Position numbers and translations under genes: made by a program
Shown: positions 1 through 7,607 of the stretch, one piece after another
Layout: every line of letters begins with the position of its first letter
How positions within the stretch are numbered: position 1 is the first letter of the stretch
Source: QNZT01 sp964573205
GTDB taxonomy: Bacteria > Campylobacterota > Campylobacteria > Campylobacterales > QNZT01
Reading direction: 5' to 3'
DNA length: 10,422 nucleotides
Assembly (NCBI GenBank): GCA_964573205.1
Contig: CAZNIT010000004.1
Coordinates: 1-10,422, forward strand
Notes under the pieces: generated by a model
The model's database searches: none
What the model saw: the letters and a program-made list of their open reading frames with translations, nothing else
What the model was told of the DNA's origin: nothing

Positions 1-578
1 ATTCAACGAATACTCAGCCGACAAATATTTTGCCTACCGCCGTAGCTACGGCAAACGGTAAGGTCGGATTTATTACCACCACTACGGGGGAGACGGTATA
101 TTTTGATTCCAACGAAAGTACGGATATCGACGGAAATATCATATCGTACATTTGGACGGATATGGATCACAATATATTAAGCAAAGATCCGAACTTTAAA
201 AGAGCTTTTTATTATAGCGGCATCTATGAAAAGACGCTAAGCATTACGGACGATAAAGGAGGCGTCGCTCGCGATCGCATATGTATTCTTGTCGATATTA
301 CCAAAGATGAGATACCGATGATGGCAAATGCCGGTCCGGATATCGTAACGACACCCAATACAAACATTACACTCGAAGGGAGAGTCATATGTAAAGACGG
401 TAACTTCTCATACAGTTGGAGCGAAAACGATAAAGTTCTAGCAAACACGAAAAGTTTCGGTAAGACATATGAAGAGGGCGTTCATACCGTTGTTCTTGAG
501 ATCAAAGATAACCAAACGGGTTACAAAGCGTGGGATACGGTGGATATTACCGTCAAAGCAGCTAACGAAGATTTATAA
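1..578 (+). CDS. PKD-repeat protein, C-terminal part (5' end outside window)
   Basis: The reading frame is open to the left edge (first full codon at 3) and stops with TAA at 576-578, so only the last ~190 residues are seen. The visible start-like TTG at 30 is probably an internal Leu. Two immunoglobulin-like beta domains follow a short T/N/P/Q linker. The first (about nt 33-300) has the PKD pattern: VYFDSNESTDIDG, an aromatic after SYIW, then SGIYEKTLSITDDKGG. The second (about nt 318-560) begins ANAGPD and ends LEIKDNQTGYKAWDTVDITV, a more divergent PKD domain. PKD domains are usually extracytoplasmic and mediate binding or spacing in adhesins and secreted enzymes. No C-terminal membrane anchor or sorting signal follows, so the protein may be secreted or anchored by its missing N-terminal part. 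It is convergent to the large minus-strand operon and shares its terminator. Specific function is unknown. Confidence 0.8.
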   Translation, partial: STNTQPTNILPTAVATANGKVGFITTTTGETVYFDSNESTDIDGNIISYIWTDMDHNILSKDPNFKRAFYYSGIYEKTLSITDDKGGVARDRICILVDITKDEIPMMANAGPDIVTTPNTNITLEGRVICKDGNFSYSWSENDKVLANTKSFGKTYEEGVHTVVLEIKDNQTGYKAWDTVDITVKAANEDL

Positions 579-591
579 CTACACTTAAATT

Positions 592-623
592 AAAAACGGG
601 AGACATTTTTGCTCCCGTTTTTT
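592..623. terminator. Bidirectional intrinsic terminator
   Basis: A perfect 11-bp inverted repeat (AAAAACGGGAG paired with CTCCCGTTTTT) surrounds a 9-nt loop. It has a T-run on the plus strand, and on the minus strand a T-run formed by the A-run of the left arm. It lies 14 nt after the PKD-protein stop and about 44 nt after the yraN stop, between convergent genes, so it can end both transcripts. Confidence 0.9.
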
Positions 624-666
624 CAATCTCCACTCAGGCAACCCCTTGTTCTAAGGCGTTGTCGAT

Positions 667-990
667 TCATAATGTTATGTTTTCTATAAATTCTATATCA
701 TCTAAACTGACTATTATCGCATCAAAACAGTAATCCGCATCAACTCTTTTTTTATTTAAATATATTTGTGCCGTTTTTATAATTTTGGATAATTTAGAAG
801 CATTTATTTTATAGATCGGCTCGTCTTGCCCACTTTTTACCTCTACAAAGTGTAAAGTCTCGTCTTTAAGCGCGATTATATCGATCTCTCCAAATCTTGA
901 ATAAAAATTTCTCTCTAAAATTCTAAATCCGCTCTTTTGCAAAAAGTCCGCCGCTCTTTCTTCTGCAAGATCACCTTTTCGCCTACTCAA
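667..990 (-). CDS. yraN: YraN/UPF0102 family putative endonuclease-fold protein
   Basis: This is a 107-residue protein of the UPF0102 (YraN) family, which has a restriction-endonuclease-like PD-(D/E)xK fold; its cellular role is not settled. Visible hallmarks are KGDLAEERAADFL at the N-terminus, GEIDIIA (E35, D37) and LHFVEVK (E50, K52), which supply the acidic and lysine residues of the nuclease-like core. I chose the TTG at 990 because family members begin just before this KGDLAE motif and an AAGG lies 6 nt upstream. An ATG at 1044 would add 18 residues, overlap the upstream gene by 62 nt and place GGAG directly against the start codon. The TTG start overlaps the fdh stop by 8 nt, which suggests translational coupling. 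It is the last gene of the operon, upstream of the 592-623 terminator. C. jejuni has yraN directly after hom; here fdh lies between them. Confidence 0.88.
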   Translation of the reverse strand: MSRRKGDLAEERAADFLQKSGFRILERNFYSRFGEIDIIALKDETLHFVEVKSGQDEPIYKINASKLSKIIKTAQIYLNKKRVDADYCFDAIIVSLDDIEFIENITL

Positions 991-3043
991 TGCAAACCTT
1001 GATCGATTTAAAACGAGCTGTTTTTGTAAGTTCGTCGCACTCATCTCCGAAAAGAAAGTTTATATGGCTTTTTGCATGATGAAAAGAGACAAAAAGAGTT
1101 CCTTTTTTGATGCTATCGGTTAATTTATATTTTAACGGACTACTTTTGCCGTAATGTGATTTTAGTACCACCTTTTCCTTATCTTTCACATATCCGGCAT
1201 CTTCACTGGAAATCAGTAAAACATCTTCATCGTGTCTTCTTAAAAGTTTTTCGCAGTGTCGAGTCTGTGAAGCGTTGTTATAATGAGCAATAACTCTACC
1301 GGTTGTAAGATAAAACTCTTTTCTTCTATTTTCTATCAATTCTCTGATCATACCTCGCAGAAAATAGCGCTTATATCGAAATACGGCAAGTTTATCTTTA
1401 GTTCTGAAGCCATCGATATGAAGTATAGGTAGCTCATCATCCACTACCGGCCATTGCAAACCGTCAACTCTTTTTTCTTCTAATTTTTTATAGTCGGCTC
1501 CATAAAATCTTTTTGGTGCTTTTTTCTGTACCTCATTCCAGATATCTTTTGAGTTCTTATAACAAAAATCAAAACCCAAATGTTTTGAAATTCCGTCTAT
1601 CACTTCCCAGTCATCGGGAAGATCGTTTACGACAAGCGGTTGAGAGAGATGCATCCTTCTTTCGGCATTTATATAGATACCCGTTTTCTCGTAAGTGCTT
1701 TTAACTCCAAAAACGATATCCGCGAATTTTGTAATCTCGTTGTCGAAAAGTTCGTTTACGATAAGCATATCGAGTTTTTTCAAAGCTTTATAGATTTTAT
1801 GCTGATTTGGGTGAATATGAGCAATATCTTCACCCATATTAAAAAGCACTTTTATCTCGCCGTTTAATACGGCATCTATGATATCGGGGGTTTTTTTACC
1901 CTCTATATCCGGCTGTCCATAATCAGGGAGATAATAAGGCAAACATCCCATATCGCAGGTTCCCTGAACATTGTTTTGCCCTCGAAGCGGCATAAGCCCG
2001 GCTCCCTCTTTGCCGATATTTGATGTCATAACTGCCAGATTACAGATAGCCGCAGCGGCGTAGCTACCGTCAAGATGTTCCGTTACTCCAAGTCCCCAGA
2101 GTATGATGGATCTTTTTTTAGCATACTCGGTCGCCAACTCCTCCACCATAGTACTTAAATATTCATAACCTTCGATTTTTTCAAAAAATGCCGGATTCGC
2201 ATAAGGATCGCTTAAAATCATCTCTTTGTATTCTTCAAAATCCTTTGAACGCTTCTTTATGAACTCTTCGTCATACAACCTTTTAGAGATGATCACATAT
2301 GCCATCATATTTAAAAATAGTAGATTCGCTTCAAAGGGTATTATAGCGTTATATTTCGCGAACTTCGACAAAGGAATATCTCTTACGTCCACTACTCCTA
2401 AAGCGGTACCTTTTTTCAAAGCGGAAATAATCTTGTTCGCGACTATGGGATGTCCTTCGGTCGTATTCGAACCTATTACGAGTAAAAACTCCGCTTTGTA
2501 GATATCTCTAAACGGATTCGTAGCCGCTCCTTCACCTATAACCGAACGCATACCTTTTAACGTCGGCGCATGACAGACTCTCGCACAATTATCTATATGC
2601 GGTGATCCCAAAACCTCTCTTGTAAACTTCTGAAACAGATATGAACTTTCGCAATTTCCTCTAGCTCCGCCTATAGATGCGAAAGAGTAAGCGCCAAATT
2701 GTAATTTAATCTGCTTTATTTTCCAAGCGATTAGCTCATACGCCTCATCCAACTTCGGATATATGTATCCTTTTTCATCGATGCGATAATTTGAAAACTT
2801 TAATTTTAAAGATGATGGAAGAAATAGTTCATGTTTTTGTAAGAAAGAGTTTTTTATTTTTACTTTAGGGAGCCGCTTTTGCGAATGGACAAAATCAAAA
2901 CCGTACTTTCCTTTTATGCATAACTTCCCCTCGCTTACTTCACCGTCTTTCGAAGCTGAAACAGACTCTATTTTATTCTCTTTGACATCAGCTAAGATGT
3001 CACATCCCACTCCGCAATAACAACAAACCGAATCAATTGTCAT
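983..3043 (-). CDS. fdhF: Molybdopterin (bis-MGD) formate dehydrogenase, catalytic subunit, cysteine type
   Basis: This 686-residue protein belongs to the DMSO-reductase superfamily and would oxidise formate to CO2, or run the reverse reaction. An N-terminal [4Fe-4S] site is formed by C7, C10, C14 and C42, with K44 after the last ligand as in E. coli FdhF. The Mo-ligand segment NCARVCH places Cys157-His158 where FdhF has Sec-His. The formate-site arginine is R354 within LRGQNNVQGTCDMG, a formate dehydrogenase signature. Residues from about 575 form the C-terminal molybdopterin-dinucleotide domain (LTTGRVIAHYNN). Length is close to FdhF (715). There is no Tat signal, since the Fe-S motif starts at residue 7, so the enzyme is probably cytoplasmic. 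No electron-transfer subunit, FdhD or transporter is encoded in the window, so its partner is unknown. It starts 2 nt after the hom stop. The RVCH and LRGQNNVQG motifs argue against assimilatory nitrate reductase. The gene symbol is by family resemblance only. Confidence 0.85.
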   Translation of the reverse strand: MTIDSVCCYCGVGCDILADVKENKIESVSASKDGEVSEGKLCIKGKYGFDFVHSQKRLPKVKIKNSFLQKHELFLPSSLKLKFSNYRIDEKGYIYPKLDEAYELIAWKIKQIKLQFGAYSFASIGGARGNCESSYLFQKFTREVLGSPHIDNCARVCHAPTLKGMRSVIGEGAATNPFRDIYKAEFLLVIGSNTTEGHPIVANKIISALKKGTALGVVDVRDIPLSKFAKYNAIIPFEANLLFLNMMAYVIISKRLYDEEFIKKRSKDFEEYKEMILSDPYANPAFFEKIEGYEYLSTMVEELATEYAKKRSIILWGLGVTEHLDGSYAAAAICNLAVMTSNIGKEGAGLMPLRGQNNVQGTCDMGCLPYYLPDYGQPDIEGKKTPDIIDAVLNGEIKVLFNMGEDIAHIHPNQHKIYKALKKLDMLIVNELFDNEITKFADIVFGVKSTYEKTGIYINAERRMHLSQPLVVNDLPDDWEVIDGISKHLGFDFCYKNSKDIWNEVQKKAPKRFYGADYKKLEEKRVDGLQWPVVDDELPILHIDGFRTKDKLAVFRYKRYFLRGMIRELIENRRKEFYLTTGRVIAHYNNASQTRHCEKLLRRHDEDVLLISSEDAGYVKDKEKVVLKSHYGKSSPLKYKLTDSIKKGTLFVSFHHAKSHINFLFGDECDELTKTARFKSIKVCIE

Positions 3044-3045
3044 AA

Positions 3046-4314
3046 CTATCTATCGATCCTTATCATAGCCACTTTTTCTCCAACGCTGGACAATTTCTCT
3101 ATATCTTCGATCGCATTTAAGATATCTTTCTCTCTGCATTCGTGGGTTGCACAAAGAAGTGTCGCTTTTTTATCGTTATCGGAAGGTCTTTGTAAAAAGG
3201 TCTCTATGGAAATCTCGTTTTTACCGAGTATTCTGGCTATGGAAGCCAAAACTCCCGGCACATCGTCAACAAACATACGAAGATAATATTCGCTTTCGAT
3301 ATCGTCTTTTGAAACGAGTGTCAAATTCTCACTTTGAAACGGCTTTTTAAATCCCAGCATCGGTGAACTCTGGCCGGCTCTTACAATCTCAACTATATCG
3401 GATATGACAGCACTTGCCGTTGCGTCACCTCCGGCTCCGGGACCATAATAAAGAGTTTCACCCACACAATCACCTATGACGCTTATACCGTTCATAACAC
3501 CGTCGATTTTAGCTATCATTTTATCTTTACTTACAAGTGCGGGATGTACTCGAAGTTCGATTTTTCCATCCGTTTTTTTAGCTATCGCCAAAAGTTTTAT
3601 ACTATAACCGAACTCCTTTGCAAACTCTATATCATCTTTTTTAATATCTTCGATACCCTCGATGAGAATATCTTCGGGCTTCGCGTCTATACCGTAGGCT
3701 ATCGAAGCTAAAATCAACAGTTTATGCGCCGCATCGAATCCCCCTACGTCAAACGTCGGATCGGCTTCGGCGTAGCCTAACTTCTGAGCCTCCGAAAGAA
3801 CTTCAAAATAATCGCACCCATCCTCTATCATCTTCGTGAGCATAAAATTACAAGTGCCGTTTAAAATTCCCTTGATCGTCATAATTTCGTTAGCGCTTAA
3901 TCCGACTTTTAAAGCGTTTATAATCGGTATCCCGCCCGCAACACTCGCTTCATAACCTATGGGAATATCTCCGGCAATCTCCTGAAGATCGAATCTATGA
4001 TATGCAAGAAGAGCTTTATTCGCGGTAACAACCGCTTTTTTATTCGAAAGCGCTTTTTTAATTATACGATAAGGCTCATCCATTCCGCCCATAAGTTCGA
4101 CCACTATATCTATGGAATCATCCTCTAAAATTACATCGGGATCGTCAAAAAGAGGTATATTCACATCTCTTTTTTTCGATAAATCGGAAACAACACCCTT
4201 GACGACCGTGATCTCTTTACCGGCTCTAGCACTTATGAGCGCTTTATTTTTTTCAAGAATATTGGCAACGCTTTGCCCGACCGTTCCAACTCCGATGATG
4301 CCTATTTTCACCAT
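3046..4314 (-). CDS. hom: Homoserine dehydrogenase
   Basis: This 422-residue enzyme reduces aspartate-4-semialdehyde to homoserine with NAD(P)H, the branch step to threonine, methionine and isoleucine. The Rossmann motif GIIGVGTVGQSVANIL lies at residues 5-20. VVELMGG (71-77) and VTANKALLA (96-104) follow, then the catalytic-domain signature GYAEADPTFDVGGFDAAHK (180-198). In that signature E183, D194 and K198 correspond to substrate and catalytic residues known from the yeast enzyme. A C-terminal ACT domain (about 343-422, beginning YYLRMFVDDVPGVLASIA) suggests allosteric feedback, typically by threonine. It is a monofunctional type with no aspartokinase domain. The ATG start is 4 nt past the aminotransferase stop, and a strong GGAGG lies 9 nt upstream inside the end of that gene. 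Confidence 0.96.
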   Translation of the reverse strand: MVKIGIIGVGTVGQSVANILEKNKALISARAGKEITVVKGVVSDLSKKRDVNIPLFDDPDVILEDDSIDIVVELMGGMDEPYRIIKKALSNKKAVVTANKALLAYHRFDLQEIAGDIPIGYEASVAGGIPIINALKVGLSANEIMTIKGILNGTCNFMLTKMIEDGCDYFEVLSEAQKLGYAEADPTFDVGGFDAAHKLLILASIAYGIDAKPEDILIEGIEDIKKDDIEFAKEFGYSIKLLAIAKKTDGKIELRVHPALVSKDKMIAKIDGVMNGISVIGDCVGETLYYGPGAGGDATASAVISDIVEIVRAGQSSPMLGFKKPFQSENLTLVSKDDIESEYYLRMFVDDVPGVLASIARILGKNEISIETFLQRPSDNDKKATLLCATHECREKDILNAIEDIEKLSSVGEKVAMIRIDR

Positions 4315-4318
4315 ATTT

Positions 4319-5536
4319 TCAAGCCTCCGCCCGTAACGATTGGAGATATTTTTTTATATTTCTTGCCGCCTGACGTGTGCGTTTTTCGTTTTCAATAAGA
4401 GCGATTCGGACATATTGATCCCCATGTTCACCAAACCCTATTCCCGGACTAACGGCAACTTTCGCTTCGGTCAAAAGCTGTTTGGAAAACTCCATACTTC
4501 CCAGACGACGTGCATCCGGAGGAAGCTTCGCCCAAACGAACATCGTCGATTTAGGCTTTTGAATACTCCATCCGGCTTTGGAAAAAGCGTCACAAAGAAC
4601 ATCTCTTCTTTTTCTATATTTTTCTATAATCTCTTCCAGACACTCTTGAGGACCGTCAAGAGCTACCGTCGCCGCCACTTGAATCGGCGTAAACATACCA
4701 TAGTCGAACCATGATTTAATTTTTTGAAGCGCACCTATAAGTTTTTGATTCCCAACGAAAAAACCTACCCTCCAGCCCGCCATATTGTAACTTTTAGAGA
4801 GTGTAAAACTCTCTACGGCAACATCTTTCGCCCCTTCGACTTCAAAAATGGAAGGAGTTTTATATCCGTCGAATGTAAGATCCGCATATGCGATATCACT
4901 TATAATATAAAACCTCTCTTTTTTCGCAAGAGCGACCAGTCTCTCATAAAAAGGTTTCTCTACCGTAACCGTCGTCGGATTGTGAGGAAAATTTACTACT
5001 ACAAATTTCGGCCTGGGCATAGACTCTTTAAACGCTTTATCCAAATTCTCAAAAAAGAGCTCTTCGTCGAGTTCGTATTTATCGTTGAAGCTTAGCGGAG
5101 AAGTCACGACATTTCCACCCGCAATGATAAAAGCGTGCGTATGAATTGGGTATGCAGGCTCCGGAACGATCGCTACGTCTCCCGGATTCGTAATGGCTTG
5201 AACAAGATGTACATATCCCTCTTTAGAACCCATCGTGGCTACCGCCTCTTTTTCGGGATCAAGATCGGCACCGTACTTTCGTTTATACCAGTTGCACACC
5301 GCCAGTCTAAGTTTATATATGCCTTTACTTGCGGAGTATCCGTAGTTTTTCGGCTTTTGAGCCGCTTCGACCAACTTATCCACAATATGCTTGGGTGTAG
5401 GGCCATCGGGATTTCCCATACTGAAATCTATGATATCTTCACCTTCGCGTCTGGCTTTTAACTTTATATCGTTTATCTGGGCAAAGACATATTCGGGTAG
5501 TCTGTTAATAGTATTAAATTGTATTTCGTCAAACAT
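4319..5536 (-). CDS. alaC: PLP-dependent class I aminotransferase, AlaC-like
   Basis: This 405-residue fold-type I aminotransferase closely resembles E. coli AlaC (YfdZ), the glutamate-pyruvate transaminase that makes alanine. Shared stretches include IDFSMGNPDG (36-45), GYSASKGI (66-73), VATMGSKEG (99-107), FTLSKSYNMAGWRVGF (244-259) and VSPGIGFGEHGDQYVRIALIEN (362-383). Lys248 in SKSYNMAGWR is the Schiff-base lysine. N186 (NFPHNPT), D214 and Y217 contact the cofactor in this fold, and R377 would bind the substrate alpha-carboxylate. Members of this subgroup in Campylobacterota are sometimes annotated as LL-diaminopimelate aminotransferase, and sequence alone does not settle the substrate. 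It starts 27 nt after the preceding stop, with a weak AGGA rather far upstream. It is followed closely by hom, which fits an amino-acid biosynthesis role. Confidence 0.88.
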   Translation of the reverse strand: MFDEIQFNTINRLPEYVFAQINDIKLKARREGEDIIDFSMGNPDGPTPKHIVDKLVEAAQKPKNYGYSASKGIYKLRLAVCNWYKRKYGADLDPEKEAVATMGSKEGYVHLVQAITNPGDVAIVPEPAYPIHTHAFIIAGGNVVTSPLSFNDKYELDEELFFENLDKAFKESMPRPKFVVVNFPHNPTTVTVEKPFYERLVALAKKERFYIISDIAYADLTFDGYKTPSIFEVEGAKDVAVESFTLSKSYNMAGWRVGFFVGNQKLIGALQKIKSWFDYGMFTPIQVAATVALDGPQECLEEIIEKYRKRRDVLCDAFSKAGWSIQKPKSTMFVWAKLPPDARRLGSMEFSKQLLTEAKVAVSPGIGFGEHGDQYVRIALIENEKRTRQAARNIKKYLQSLRAEA

Positions 5537-5563
5537 GAGATTTTATATTCCTGATTTTAAGTG

Positions 5564-6385
5564 TTATCTTCGGTTAGCAAGATATATCGTAAGTCCCTTT
5601 TTCAAATTTTCAAGGGTGTATATATCGCTGATTTTCATATATTTTGCATTCGCCGGTATTTCCAGTCTGACATTATAACTTTTTATATCTTTTGAATAGT
5701 TATCCACTATTTTTAAATTTCTATCGTAAAATACGATATAAGGATGCCAACCGTTTAATTTCGAACTATTCAAAAGAACTATCTTCGTATTGGAAACATT
5801 TATCCAATAGGGTTCAAGCGGTTTGGGAAGATGTATCTTCTTTTTATAGGGGAGTTTTTGAGGAACGATATTTATATTGGATATGTTTACGAAATATCGC
5901 CAGTTGGAGATAGAAAATCGCTTGATTTTTACTATTTCGCATCCTCTTTTCAAAAAAGCGTCCGATATTAAAATCGGATCGGGAGCGGAGTCGGAATAAA
6001 CGGCGACTTTATACATAAATCCGCTCTCGTCTTTAATGACTTTTTGCAGATCTATACGACTAAATCCTAGTTCGTTCAAAGTAGTTTTTATCAAATGAAC
6101 GAAAACAAGCGGATGATTTTGTTTCGTGGCGAAGCTAAGTTTTATTTGAGTACTTCTTGAAAGTTTCAGTTTCAAAAGATTATTTTCTTTGAGCTTTTGC
6201 AGCACTCTATTATAATCGATATGCGAGCCTTTATAGAACTCTGCGGGATTTTTAAAAATCGCCCTTATGATCTTCTTGTTCGCTATATAACTGTTTTTGC
6301 CGGTAATATTCTCTATCTCTTTATAAAACGACGCTCCGTAAAGAGAAAACGATAAAGCGACAAACAGCGTTAATATTTTTACCAA
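5564..6385 (-). CDS. Predicted periplasmic protein of unknown function (Cj0151c-like position)
   Basis: I do not recognise a characterised family in this 273-residue protein. Residues 1-18 form a short signal peptide (one lysine, hydrophobic core LTLFVALSFSLYGA, likely cleavage near 17-18), so it is probably periplasmic. Residues 20-75 are helical and charged. Residues 80-170 look like a mixed alpha/beta domain ending NWRYFVNIS. After a proline/lysine-rich spacer (174-192), residues 193-270 look like an all-beta domain (YWINVSNTKIVLLNSSKLNG... LEIPANAKYMKISDIYTLEN). The start is a TTG at 6385 with AAGGGG 4 nt upstream. This overlaps the end of the preceding membrane-protein gene by 7 nt, so the two are probably translationally coupled and may work together at the envelope. 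Position and topology match C. jejuni Cj0151c, a predicted periplasmic protein, from memory of gene order. Confidence 0.75.
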   Translation of the reverse strand: MVKILTLFVALSFSLYGASFYKEIENITGKNSYIANKKIIRAIFKNPAEFYKGSHIDYNRVLQKLKENNLLKLKLSRSTQIKLSFATKQNHPLVFVHLIKTTLNELGFSRIDLQKVIKDESGFMYKVAVYSDSAPDPILISDAFLKRGCEIVKIKRFSISNWRYFVNISNINIVPQKLPYKKKIHLPKPLEPYWINVSNTKIVLLNSSKLNGWHPYIVFYDRNLKIVDNYSKDIKSYNVRLEIPANAKYMKISDIYTLENLKKGLTIYLANRR

Positions 6386-7605
6386 TTTACCCCTTTGCTA
6401 TAAACAAGAAACTCTTTTTTGTTGATCTGCATAATATTTCCATTTTTATATATAAAACGAATCGGCCCTTGACCTCTGAATCTGTATGAATATCCGTTGT
6501 TGAATATCTCGAAAAACTTATGCCCGACAACGATAAGCTGCGGCCTTGTTGTATCAAATTTAAATGAAGATTTTATCAAAAAATCTTGTTTCGTAAAATT
6601 ATCAAGATATATTATACCGATCCAACACTTTTTAATAGGTTTAATATACAACTTATTTTTAGTTTTTGATTTTTCGACCGACGATATTTTTTTGCTTTTA
6701 AGATTCTCTTTACTTTTCGTAGAGTCGCTCTTTTTTTGTAAACTCTTTTGTACGATTTTAGCAGGAACCTCTTTTTGAATAGTGACGTTCGTATCGTTTT
6801 TCTCTTTTGAAGTCTCTTCTTGGCTTAAATTCGCTTCATCTTCTATGGCGGAAAGCGAAGCCTCGACAGAGAGGTTGTACTCTTTTACCATCTGCTTAAC
6901 CATAGCGTCAAGATCAAGATCATCGTCCGTTTCGTTTACCGCCCGATTTTGTGAAAGCGAACTTTTTTCTTTTGCAACGATACTCTTTTCAAGAGAGTCG
7001 TTCTTTTCGAGTTTTGCCAAGTTTTTAGCGGCCTCTTGTATAACTTGACTGTTCGAATCCCTCAAGACAACTTGTTCATCCGTCTCCAACTCGCTTAAAG
7101 AGTCGTTATCCGAAAAGATAAAAAACAAAATTCCGGCTATAAGTAAAAGCGACGGGATCAACCACAACAGATGCTTTTTCCAAGCATCCTCTTTCTCGCC
7201 CTGAGCTTCAACTATCAATTTCTCTTTTCTTTTTTGACGATTTTGCTGATAATAAGATATATAAGCTTGGCGAAGCTCCTGAAGATTTACGGGATACTCT
7301 CTCTCGAGAATCTTGATAAAACCAAGCGCTTTCGTTCTATTGATATTGGTAAAATCTCCCTCCAAAAAAGAACCTAAATCCTCTTCATTGATAAAGGTTT
7401 TATTCGAAACTTTTTTAAGACCTATCTTTTTTAGATAATCTACAGACTCTTCCAAATTCGATACTTTCTGATGCGTCGGCCGCTCTTGCCCAATATCTTC
7501 TTCGAGTTCTTCGCTATGTTCTTCACCTTTTTTTACAGTTTGTGACGCAACTTTCGGCTTTCTGCCGCGTTTGGCTCTTGGCGGCTTATTCTTTTTATCT
7601 TCCAT
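6379..7605 (-). CDS. Single-pass membrane protein with RodZ-like architecture (Cj0152c-like position)
   Basis: This 408-residue protein has a highly charged cytoplasmic N-terminus (1-50) containing KRGRKPK (12-18). A helical segment follows at about 60-116 (VSNKTFINEEDLGSFLEGDF... GFIKILEREYPVNLQELRQAY) that resembles the helix-turn-helix domain of RodZ. One transmembrane helix lies at about 146-164 (LLWLIPSLLLIAGILFFIF). A long low-complexity S/E/K/N linker (about 168-318) leads to a compact C-terminal beta domain (323-402, KKCWIGIIYLDNFTKQDF... LIVVGHKFFEIFNNG) resembling the RodZ periplasmic DUF4115 domain. RodZ links MreB to the cell-wall elongation machinery. The assignment here rests on domain order and weak motif resemblance, not strong identity. 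The ATG is 2 nt after the rRNA methyltransferase stop, with AGGA about 10 nt upstream. The next gene, for a periplasmic protein, overlaps its 3' end by 7 nt. Confidence 0.72.
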   Translation of the reverse strand: MEDKKNKPPRAKRGRKPKVASQTVKKGEEHSEELEEDIGQERPTHQKVSNLEESVDYLKKIGLKKVSNKTFINEEDLGSFLEGDFTNINRTKALGFIKILEREYPVNLQELRQAYISYYQQNRQKRKEKLIVEAQGEKEDAWKKHLLWLIPSLLLIAGILFFIFSDNDSLSELETDEQVVLRDSNSQVIQEAAKNLAKLEKNDSLEKSIVAKEKSSLSQNRAVNETDDDLDLDAMVKQMVKEYNLSVEASLSAIEDEANLSQEETSKEKNDTNVTIQKEVPAKIVQKSLQKKSDSTKSKENLKSKKISSVEKSKTKNKLYIKPIKKCWIGIIYLDNFTKQDFLIKSSFKFDTTRPQLIVVGHKFFEIFNNGYSYRFRGQGPIRFIYKNGNIMQINKKEFLVYSKGVNW

Positions 7606-7607
7606 CG

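Noticed and set aside
640..660. Imperfect inverted repeat (AACCCCTT / AAGGCGTT) just after yraN
   Set aside because: It has one mismatch, only 7 paired bases and no T-run in either direction; the adjacent 592-623 hairpin explains termination.
4340..5461. Several long plus-strand open frames opposite the aminotransferase
   Set aside because: They are antisense shadows of a clearly real gene; compositions are unlike proteins and there are no ribosome-binding sites or family motifs.
6497..7048. Plus-strand open frames rich in Phe/Ser opposite the membrane-protein linker
   Set aside because: They mirror the Lys/Glu/Ser-rich coding of the minus-strand linker and have no independent support.
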